A stretch of 64,000 nucleotides of DNA from Aplysia californica (Eukaryota > Mollusca > Gastropoda > Aplysiida > Aplysiidae): contig NW_004797886.1 of the NCBI RefSeq assembly GCF_000002075.1, forward strand, positions 117,956 through 181,955, given 5' to 3'. The position numbers were made by a program, and so were the translations under genes. This document shows, piece by piece, positions 28,301 to 40,300 of this stretch. A model generated the notes under the pieces. The model saw only the letters and a list, made by a program, of their open reading frames with translations. It was not told the DNA's origin and did no database searches. Numbering within the stretch: position 1 is the first letter of the stretch; each line of letters opens with the position of its first letter.

Positions 28301-31300
28301 TGTGTTAGTGAGAGTTTCAGAGTACTCGCAATACAATAAAGTCATATAAATGCTGAAGATTCATGTTAAAAGAAAGTAACAAACACACACAAAAAAATGA
28401 AGGACAGATAAGGGCGATACATGTTTGATAGGAGAGATGGCACAAACCACATCAGAGCATCCGCCAACCAACCACGGGGCAGGACTCAAATGGTTACAAT
28501 ATCAGAAAAGTAAAGTAAGGTGAGTCCACTCACCTCTCGTGTGTGAGATCCTGCACCAGAGTCTGCCACTGCTTCTTCAGTTGTATCTGAGCTGTCATGG
28601 CCTGCTTGAGGTGGGTCACCAGTTTGTGTCTCTCCTCCCCCTGCAGGCGCGTCATGTCCTGTGTCACTGCCATGGCCTGCTCTGTCACTCGCCGCAGCAC
28701 ACCATCAAACTTCTGAGTGATCCTGTACACACACAGCAGTTATTTTTGTTTAGTTTTTGTAGGAGTTTTAGTTTAGTTTGGTAAAAGTTTTACAGTGCTC
28801 ACAACTGCATAGTTTTGATTAGTTTCAGTAGAGTTTGAAACTCTCTTTAACGCAAATACATCATTTCCTAGATGCTCCAAAATGTAGAAAGGGGTTTGTT
28901 TGTTTGTTTGTTTGTTTGTTTGTTTTGAGTAATAAAAAGCACATCAATATGACAACTGTCATTTAAGGCAGCAAAAGAGCAAGACAAACAGACAGAACCA
29001 ACAGACGGAAAGAAAAGAAGTAGGACCTACCAGAGTGCCCTCCAGACACCCGCTAAAGGAAAGGCCAAAAAAAAAGATGACAGAGACAATCCATGGGGAA
29101 GTAAATATTACCATCCATGCATTTGAGTTCAGACATTCATCCATGAAGTTTATACCGCCTTCATACTCCTACCATACACCCTTACATGTTATTTCACAAC
29201 AAGCCCACAAAATTAGTTAACTATCTTTTACAAACTTGCTCCATCCCCACAAACTCTTGCCACACTCCCTAAAACTGTCTTACATAAACAAACCACTGCC
29301 ATACGTATGCCTGCTACAACCCATGCACTTTCTCTTTTGCGAGTGTTAAACAAGTCAAATCCACTTAAGTTTTTAAAGTGATCACTTGGTATTGTCAAAT
29401 ATGTTTTAGTTTTACCATATACTCAAAATAGAAGGTAAAGTCAAAAGCCACAATAATAACAGCTAAAGAAAACCTCATGCTTATGTCCCCAAATCCCATG
29501 CAAACTCTGTTCCTTCTAGCAACATGAAATTAAAAGTCTTGTTGAAACAAAAGAAAACATGTAAACCAAATTTATGAATACAAACCTTGAAGTTCCTGCT
29601 TCCCGCTTTTGCAACCACAGCAAGAGATCTTTTCTGTACCGTGCATCAATCTGCTTTTTCTCCTGAAACACAATGAGGTAGACAATGAGAAACACCAAAG
29701 GCAAATAGGTAGAGATTCAAGACGACATTCGTAATTTCTTTGAACTCAAAGCAACCAACATTTTAGACTCACACTGGACTAATTGGCAACATGTATGATC
29801 ATCACAGGATATAAAATGAAGACCAATCCAGCACAATTATTCACATATATCAGCTGTTATGGAACAGAGCAGAACTTTATCATTAGGAAGAGCCCAGATG
29901 TTGCTGGATCGATAACAACAACAACAACATCATTAGGAAATCTGAAGAATACTGGCAAAGATAAAAGAACCCCTCCCCCCCCCCCCTCCCCCCAAAAAAA
30001 CCCCCACTTGACAGTTGAAGCAGAATTTAACTCCCAAACTCACATCCACTTGGGCGTTGACCTGTGGCTGAGTCAGCATTTTGTCGGGTGAGTTGACACT
30101 GAAGCCTGCCCGACGCAAGATCTGCATGAGCGAAAAACCGTTCTCTCGCTGTGCAGAATTGAGCCAGTCCTTCCAACAGGAGAGCAAATTGTGCAGATAG
30201 AAACTCAGCTCCTGACCCTAAACAAAATAAGGAAAGAGGAGTAGACAGGTCAAGCGAGGTAAAATTTAACATTTCAGCATCAATAAGATAATGACATAAG
30301 AAACAGGCTGTTTTAACTCTGCCTTTTGTTTGTTTTTGTTTTAGAAAGGTTTTACGGCGTTCGCAACTGCGTAAGGTCATATGAGCAACCTGTCGGGGCA
30401 ACCAGAGAACAAAGGGAAACACATTCCGAACTCCCATCCTTTCTTTCTAAAGCATTTACCTACAAATCCCATGAAATTGAAGACGAATTTTGCTTCAATT
30501 TTTTATCGTTCGAGCATTGAATATCAAAGATAATTATCCATTTCTCTCTTCCTAACACAACCTAATGATGAAAATCTACAACCCACAAAAAAAATTAAAA
30601 GTACAACCCACATTATTTTATTATGAAAACATTATTCAACAATACAAAACATTTTCAAACTGTTACTGGAATGTGTTGCTTTCATAATTTAAGTTGTTTT
30701 ATGGAAGCCTCTTCTGTAAAGTATGTATGCTTTATGTCATGTGGGTCAATGTCCTTGTGCACTGAATAAAAAAACCTACCTGCCTGCCTATCTGGCTCCC
30801 TACCTACAAATATTGCTACCTACCCCACAGCCCCCCAGTACGGACTCACCACTTGTTTGTCTGAGATGGCAGCCTTGATAGCATCAGTGCCTCGAGGTTC
30901 CGCCATGACAAAAGCCAGAGTGTAGGCACGCATGTCAAAGTCCACTTTGAGCGACATCATACACAAGAACAGACGAGTGAACTGGAATCGGAGGACGTCC
31001 TTGGCACCATGCATGATGGGGTTCCTGTTCTTTTTGTTGTACACATCTTTGTTCTATGGGGAGGATATAGGTACAGAGACTGGATCAGTGGAAGTTCAAG
31101 TCCTGGCAGCGTTGATAATGCATAGTTGCCAACTTTAAAAAAAAAAAAAAAAAATGGACTCTCTACAAACATAGAAGATCAAGATGGGCATTAGACAACA
31201 AAAAAACCCATTCCCCCTCCCCTTCATACCCTTTACACACATTTTACTGAATAAAATAAATTCAAACTATTCCAAGCAGACCTGCAACAATAAAGTCAGA

Positions 31301-34300
31301 AATGTTAGTAAAGTCCTTTCCAATTGACTCATGGACTTCGTTCTTCTTATTATAATTATTCAGAAAACCTATTGTGAGAGTTCATTTTTCTTCAGCATTA
31401 GCAAGTCCGTGAGGAGCAATAGTGTGAAAAAATTTGAATGCCACAGAAAAATGTATCTAATCATAAGACAGAAATACTAAATCATAGCCCCTTATGCCCC
31501 GATCACACTACACCTGTGGCGAGTAACATTGCTTGAGCACATAACCACCAGTATACTGACAAGCGAGACTGCATCACATTGACGGATGTTTTAAGACAGT
31601 ATTTATTGGCCAATCAAAAAGTAAAAGGAGCAATGTACTTTGGTACTCAAACTCTCAAAAACATACCAAATACATTTTTATGCATTGGTTGGCAACTATG
31701 ATTGCGATTAAAAACCCTGGAACTCTGTACTCACTGCCAAATCAATGGTGAGAAGAGAAGAAGAAAGAGAGGTAAACACATTTGATACTAGAGATTGAAA
31801 AAAGGGATTGGAAAACGTTTGGAAAGATAAGAGGATAAAATTGCATTCCTTAGCTTCCAACACACTTCTATTATACATATTATTATCTCATACTTTTATG
31901 AAAGTGAAACTTTTGTCAAATAAAATAAAGTCAATCTAGCTATGCAAAACAGGGCCAGGAAAAATGCAGCAACACAAAATAGAAACATGTAACATCAAGA
32001 TCATTCTAATAAAGGATTTTTTAAAAAAGATAAACTGAAAAATACAAACTCGAAATCTTACCAGGCTATACTCATAGAATCTAAAGACGTTGATAAACAA
32101 GTGCTTCAGGTAGCGATCTTCTAAGATGGGTGTCTTGGGTTCTGCAAAGAAGTTCAAAGTTCTCTGTTCCACAGGACGCATCATCTCATCCCGTGCTGTG
32201 GAAGGATTAAAATCAAGTACAAACAAATATTCAAATTTAAAATAACTGTTGGACAGCATATGGAGTCAGTTCAGAAACAAAAACCTGAACCACATTCAAC
32301 ATAGCACGGAACCAGATGCACAAAGACCACTGATCTAAAAACACTGATAACTATACCTTTCGTTCAAAGTCTTATAAACACATGACTCTATCAAGATCAA
32401 GACATAAGTCTACCCAAAATATTTCCTTTTCCATCATCAAATAAACGGAAGAGAAGGCTTTGTTCATGTTTTGTTTGATTTTGATCTCTTAGTGTGAAAA
32501 AATCTGAATGCCACAGAAAAATGTACCTCATCATAAGACAGAAATACTAAAACATAGCCCCTTATGCCCCGATCATCACTACACCTGTGGCGAGTAACAT
32601 TGCTTGAGCACATAACTACCAGTATACTGACAAGCGAGACTGCATCACATTGACGGATGTTTTAAGACAGTATTTATTGGACAATCAAAACAGCTGTACT
32701 ACATTAATTTTGACTAAGACCGTGCCAATATTTCTATAACTATGTGAAAGTTGTGTGCAAGCAGTTTGGTGAAAAATCAACCCATTTCATCAAGTATGGG
32801 TGTAAATCTAAGGAGATTATGGTAGCATTAGAAGGTCAGAGCTATAATGGTTAAGAGAGCTGAATTTTAAGTCGTTTTTGATACAGTAAGTAAAAGATAG
32901 GACTCCTATCGTGCCAAGAGGCTATAAAGAATTCCAGCTTTAAAAATAAGTGTTCTTTTCAATTAAAACACTGCCAATGATGACAGGCAGCAGATACAAC
33001 AGAAAGATAACGAAATGCGCGTACAACAATCTACAGCTCAGCAAACACCTTCGTTATATGGATAACAGAAAAGGCGCAACTTTGTGTCAACTTACGATAC
33101 ATCACAGCCAAGTCGGAAGCCACAACAAGAAGCTTCCGGAACCGCTCTAACAAGTCAGACTGTGTGACAGAAGCGTAGATCATCTTGTGTCTGCGTGTGA
33201 AGATGCTCCCAAGACGAGAGGGTCGCGAACCGCTTTCTGAGCTAGACCGATGGGGAGAAGTGACCCAGTTAGACCCTGACGACTCGTTATCTCCCTGGCG
33301 GTCACCGGTTGACGCGGAATTGTCCTTGCCCGGCTCTGAGAGAAGGCCCATCATGTCAGGGGAGGAGAAAGTGCTGCGTCGCATTAGAGTCGGGCGAAAG
33401 GGAAGGCCGCGCTCGGAACGGGGGAGAAAGGTCTGGTCTTGTTTCAGGTAAAGGGGGCGTTGAGAGGCCGGGGAGGTGGTGGAAGAGGAGGAGTGCATGG
33501 TGAAGGAATGGGAGGACAAAACGCCTCCACGGGACACAGGGCGTCGGGTTTTAGATGAAGGGGAGGTGGCTGAAAGATAAATGGGACACACAAGGGCTGG
33601 AGGTGAGTGAAATGAAAACAAACCAGGAAAAAATGGGGAACACATAAAAAAGGGTAAAAGAAAAATCATTCCAGACGGCTAGCAGAAGACTTAAACTATT
33701 CAATTTCAGGAGAAAACAAAAATTTCTAAAAGAAATGGAAATCTACCACATACATTTAGGATTGATGAGTTTTTTTAAGACAAAATTCGAACCTCTCTCA
33801 TTTTGTTAAAATCTTGGTGAGTACTACTGAACTGATCAAATTTGCATACCGACTTCTTACCATTGTACATATGAAACCAGGTTCTAGACAAACATATAGT
33901 CCATCGAAATAGGTAACTATTGCACAGCCTTGTTTATTGAAACAAAAGGGTGACCAAATGCTAGGAAGGGAATTTTGAGGAAATTGTCTCATCTTCCACA
34001 ATTATGATGGAATCTTACAACAGTCAAAATTGTCCAAGAAGGCCACTTTGAGTTACTGTGGAGGAGAACAGTTTATTTGTCTCAGACTTGTGCTAGTTCT
34101 GGACAGTGTCATTATAATACAGAAAAAAAATGCAAGGGGAAAAGTGGGAAGTGATTATTTTGATCAAAGAAACAAGGCAAAAAAACAAACAAATGGAAGC
34201 ATCTCTATATATTATATTTGTGAAAGTCCTCACTTTTGCCGCCTAAAGCTTCCAAACAACTTAACTTTCGAATTTGACAAAATGAATGGTGGTTCAGAAT

Positions 34301-37300
34301 CATTTAAAGGGTGCACAGTTTTATTGAGGAGCCTGAAGTCACTGTTGTTTAATTTTCAGTTTATCATTAGTTTCGTTTAGATCTATTCTTGGGAAAGTTT
34401 TTCTTCTAAGACACCATTGTAAACAGGTGAGGTTTCCGTTCACTAATCGTGCGCACTGTTTCCGCACCTTTGAAAATATGGAGAGTATAACCAAAGATAG
34501 TACAAGACAAGATGGGCCACTCAGCCTAAAAAGTGTCCGCAGGAAGTATGCTCTTTGCTTCAGATGGCGCTGCAGTCTGTTTTGAAGCTCTCTTTCGTTT
34601 TTCCAGAAGAAGAATAGGAATAGCACCTCCTTGCGTGCGCAGATCGACTGCTGTTCATCAGCAGTTCGGGTACGTTCAGTGGGGAGTTTTAGGGTTTTTT
34701 TATTTTAATGACCTCTCGCCCTTCATTCTAAAGTCAAATTAAACGAAGAAAACCATCTCCTTTTCCTCCGGAAGAGGTTTTTTGTCAGCGTAACCATTTT
34801 TAAAAAGCGTTCTTCCGAAATTTATCCCAAAACTTGCTAGTTTCACTTTGATTTTTTAAAACTCAAGTAGGGTAACTCTGTTCGCAAAGAGTGCGCTTTT
34901 GTGAAGAGGGCGCCACCAAATTTTGAGGACACTTTTTTAATTGGCTCAAAGAGAGAAGTGGCCCATCTTGTCTTGTACTATCTTTGGTATAACTACGAAA
35001 GCGGAATAGAGAATCAATCTGTACATCTATTATATATTTGGCAACTTGGAAACACATGTGTCACTTTTCCCATAAAACTATGACAGCTGCAGAGTTGAAA
35101 GTTGGCAAGTACCTGCAAAAAGATAGCCCGATTTTTTATTTATTTCCTGAATTTAGAAAAAAATATATTTGACAAAAAGTTGCAGTCCTTCTTTGGCTCT
35201 TGTGATTAACCAAACAAATCTGCGTATCTGTCCTTCACAACGGAAGTGCCGAAACTGATATTTCTCGAGGCGCATTTTGTTTTGAGAGTATCGATTTTGG
35301 CCTTCTGATATCTTTTTTATCTCTATAGATTGATTGCTCCTTTCCAGTAGAGTGTAAAAATATAGTAGGTCAATGACTTTCAGTTGATGTTAATGCACCG
35401 ATCATTCCTTTCATTGAAAGGGGGCCCAGCTAGTAATAATATAAATGCAAAACGTGCCTCCTGAGATAAACATTATAAAGCAAGTTTTGAGGGTGAAGCT
35501 TATTTAAAAGTAATTTAGGGGAAGGTTGACCTCTAAATTAAAACAAATCAAAAAGAGGATGAGCTTGGAGAAAAAAAATTACTGTAATTGGGTAATAAGC
35601 AAAACAATTCTTAACCCCCCCCCCCCCAACAACATCAAATTGAATTTATGGGGTGTAGAATATTTTAAAAATCTGGAAAAGCATAGGGATGGTGACATTA
35701 TATCATCTTTTTAAAGGGGAAACAAAGACAGGATGGCCATGAACATATTACATGCTTTAAGTACAACTAATTCGATCAGGAATGAAATTGTCATTTTCGA
35801 CCCTGAAAAGCAATTTGGTTTCTCACACAAGTAAACTATAGCCCACAGAAAATGATGGGTGAAACTCCTACAAAAAGGAAAAAAGGAATTGAACTTTGAT
35901 ATTGGTCTTAAAAAAAAAAAATTGCAGTAGCTTTTCAAAACAGATTTGGTAAGGCATGCGTTGAATGCGTGTTTCAGAACAGATAAATTATAAGAAAGAC
36001 TTAGACCTGTGATTATACTATCCAACTCTGAATGCTTCAAAGATCACCCACACAAGTCCAGACGGTAGCTAATCAAGTGACCCATGTTTCACTGAAAAAC
36101 ATGCTTCTAACAAACGATACACAATAAAACAATGATAGCAATAATAAGTATAAATTTCTGTGCACTCACTACGTGTATGTATTCAGAGCACAGTATATTG
36201 TTCTGATAATGCTATGAGCAAGGGTAATTTGCGAAACTAAGTAATGCGCACTTAGAATGGGTCACCCAATAAATACATATTATCAACTCCCTGCTTACAA
36301 AAAGCAGCATTTATGCCATGCGGCAAAAATATATACACTGCTTCTCAGAAATAAATCAAACACAAAATTACAGAGCATAGAAATTAAAGAGAAAAGACAA
36401 CACAATTAAATCAGTAGACCTGTATGTATATGAAACAAGAATGGAATGCTTCATCAAAATTATCCTGGTTGTTCATTTAAATTCAGCAAATTCAGTGACT
36501 GGATTAATAGCATATGGGAGCCAGCCATGTTGTATTAGTTTTAGTATGAGTTTTACGGCACTTGCAACACAATAAGGTCATTTAAGTGGCGAAGAATAGA
36601 TTACGTATTACAAGAGAGTAACAAACACAAAAAAGAAGGAGGGGAGATAAGGACGACAGATGTTTGATAGGAAAGAAGGAGCAAACCACACCACAGCACC
36701 CGCCAACCACCCACTTGTTCATTTAAATTCTGCAAATTCAGTGACTGGATTAATAGCGTATGGTAGCCAGCCATGTTGTACATTGAGATTTTTATGTTAG
36801 TAGGAAAACTGCTCCAGTTCACAAGGAACAGAAAAGATAAACATTGTACTACAAAAAAGTAAGAGGAGGACACTTGGCATGAGTCTTAGTTTTATTGAGT
36901 GTTTTACGGCACTTAGCGCAACAAGATAAGGTCATGTAAGCGCCGAAGATTAGAGATGTAACAAGAGAGTGACAAACGCAAAAAAAAGGAAGGGAGATAA
37001 AGACGATAGACATTTGACAGGAAAGAAGAAGCAAACCACACCAGAGCACCTGCCAACCACCCACCTGGGCATGAGTGTTCACCAATAAACTCATCAAAAG
37101 AATATTGCGACCATAGAAAGAGTGGTGGCCAACCACAAAATAACGACAGAATTCTTTTGACCTATGGTTATCCATTCTTTTTTTTGTTTGTTCAAGCTCT
37201 AGATTTATTCTTTTATTCATTTACTTATTTATTTATGTATTTATTTATTTCGGGGGGGGAGGGGAGGCATAATTTCTTCAGCAAATAAAACGAAGTTTAA

Positions 37301-40300
37301 CAGACCCGCTAACCCTAATATTTCTGCTGGTAAATGACAAAGAGCAAAGTACACATTACAACACATAAACAGGGCACACATTGTCACAAAAGACATAAAA
37401 AGTGAAAAGCATCAACTGATTCACAAATCCTGGAACTCTAATGGAGAAGTGACCCCTCCCTCATCCTCATTGCCGTACTCGAACCTCCTTACCCGAGTTG
37501 GAGGAGGTGAACCATCCTTGCGCAGCGGTCTGCGTGAACTCCTCACTTCGCTTCTCAATGTACTCAAACATCTTGACCACCAGTGATATCTGGAAGGCAC
37601 GAGCTGTGTCTGCTCGCTTCTTGCTCCCCGCTGAAACAGACAGATAAGGAGCACTGACTGATTGGACTCGTTAACCAGTTCACTGAACTCAGTTTTACGA
37701 CACTTGCAACACAAATAAGATCATATTAGAGGGATAGGGGGAGAAGAGGGTGGGGAGGACGTGGAGGACGTGTAGGAGTCCTATTGTATTTCATCATCAA
37801 GGTAACACTGCACCATTATCCGCCCCCTCCCTTTTCCCTTCCCACACACATACACACACACACAAACATACACACAAACACACACACATACACAACAAAA
37901 CTTATGACAGACACTGCTACCACGCCAGTACTGCCTAAACAAAGAATACAGAAATCAAGAATGCACCACACAAATCACCAAGATATCCAAATCTATTGGT
38001 CAGTTTTGCTCAACGGATTGTTTGACAGAGTCAAATAGACACCTATAATGTGTCTCTTCACTTAATGCAATGTAGTTTTTTTCACTTCGTGATGCTTTGA
38101 TGTATTATTTATTAATTAATTTTTTTTTGGAGTGAAAAAAAAAATAAAAAGACATAAATAAGAAAGAAGTAGCATCTATCAGCATGCCAACTGGTCGGAG
38201 CCAGATACTGCCTTAACACTTTACCGCCTTAACACTTTGCCGCCTCATCTCGCTGACTCGCGATTTTACCACCTTGTTACTTTGGATTTTCGTCAAAATA
38301 TGATGGCAAAGTGTTAATTTTAAACAACATTAAGGCGTAATGTGACTTCCCATGAAAGCGAAAGTTCATCTCCTTCCCTCCTCTGCCTCCTTCCTACTTC
38401 CACACCAATCTCTCAAGTTTTAAATAATAACTCACCAGAATTGTTAGTTACACAGTAGCACATTTCGACTACTCAGTATACGACTCCATCATACGTCACT
38501 TTTCAAAATGGCGTATGGCGGAGTCTTACACTAAATGGTCAATTTGCAAAATTAGTTATTTCCTGTATCCACTTGTACTCACCGCTCCTTTTAGTTTTAG
38601 TAAGAATAAAAATTTTACGGCACTTGCAACATAATAAGGTCGTATAAGTTTATTAGTTTAGCTTTAGTAGAGGTTTTACGCGCTTGCAACTGCATAAGGT
38701 CATATGAGCGCCAGGTGATATAAGTGCCGAAGAATAGATTACGTGTTACAAGAGAGTATCATACACAAAAAAGAAGGAGGGGAGATAAGGACGACAGATG
38801 TATGATAAGAAAGAAGGAGCAAACCACACCAGAGCACCCGCCAACCATCCACACTCACCGCTCTGTCGGCCGAACTCATTGTCCTCCAGGGCCTTGAGCA
38901 GAGTGAAGAGATCCTCCACATTTTGGTAATGAGACGGTCCAGTCCAACTGGAGACATAGGATAAGTGAGAGAGGGAATGAGGGAGTGGGTGACTGAAGGA
39001 GGGAGGGAAGGAGAGAGTGAGTGAGTGAGTGAGTGGGTGAGTGAGTGAGAGAGAGAGAGAGAGAGAGGGAGAGAGAGGGGGGGGGGGGGGATGGAAAGTG
39101 ACTTAAGGTGCACACAGAAGTGCTTAGGTGCCAGAAACTGTGCATGTGGTTGTATTGACACATTTGTATAAGCCCATTTGTGTTGAATCAATACAACAGC
39201 TCGTCCATCCATGTCTGACGAGATCCAATACTCCAGCAGAGGAGAATATTTCCTCAGCAAAATAGAACTTAAGAAGAATGTAGGGCTGCAATGACCTGTG
39301 GCTTTCACTGTGGCCGATGAGACCAATTCTGGCATAGAAAAGTTTGCCACATTTTTAGTTTTCAAAAGTTCCACTTCCACTTGTGGATGTGTGCACCTTC
39401 CAGACTTCTGTCTTGGTTTCAGCATCTCTGTCAATTTATAGTTTGAAAGAAATAGGACCCACCCACCACTGCAGTCCTCCCATAAAAAATGATGTCCGAT
39501 GAAACACAGAAGGTTATAAACATTCAATTTTTGCCAAATGCACAAGTGAGTTGTAGTTAACAATGCGAGTTTTCTGCAGCCTCCTGACCGGTAAGGAAGT
39601 TGGACCGCCAACTGTACAAGGGCAGAGAGCTTCAGTTACATAAGAAATACAGTTGAATCCGCCCTATTGGCCATCAAACTTGTTTGAAGAGTTTTAAGGT
39701 GCTTGCAAACTGCATAAGGTCATATGAGTGCTCCCTCCCATCTAAGATAATCATATGTGTTTAAATAACCACTTCCCACTTCCCCCCTTGTGTTTTTTCC
39801 TATTATAAAGACACATCCCAAGACATTCACAATAGGTCACCCCCCTTGTACAATTTTAACTGTACTCTGTACTAGCTTAGAGCAGAGGACTGGTGAAAGT
39901 CCTAAATTATTATAGCTCAAAAGGCAAACCAAATTAGATGAGACACTGGCCCACTCTCTGACCTGAGCTCTGAGACTGCTGTTGTGCATAACGTGTGCTG
40001 TACGTCTATGAGGAGGCTGTGGGTCACCTCTTCCTCACTGCTTGTGCCACTGTAGAAGGAACAAAGGGGTCAACAGTTTCAGTTGACATTTCAAAATTTC
40101 ATGAGGTTTGAGTAAATAGATGCACATTGACACAAGAAAGGTCATACAGTATAGGCAAAAAAAAGGCCAACAGATGGCAACAACAGAGGGGACGAAAAGA
40201 AATAAGACCGCCAGAGACACCCTCCAACCACCAACACAAAATCTTAAACAAATTATTTTAAAAAGAAAAACATTTGAGACAAAATACAAGTAAGAGGGCA

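Noticed and set aside
34030-35083. Possible small gene in the longest intron
   Set aside because: Open frames of 60-116 codons are not conserved, overlap the inverted repeat arms and lack splice support. W25 and W26 join in phase without it.
38739-39611. Open frame of 290 codons on the minus strand
   Set aside because: It overlaps exon W24 in a different frame and runs through a purine repeat and a retroposon; no family similarity, and the other frame carries the LYST exon.
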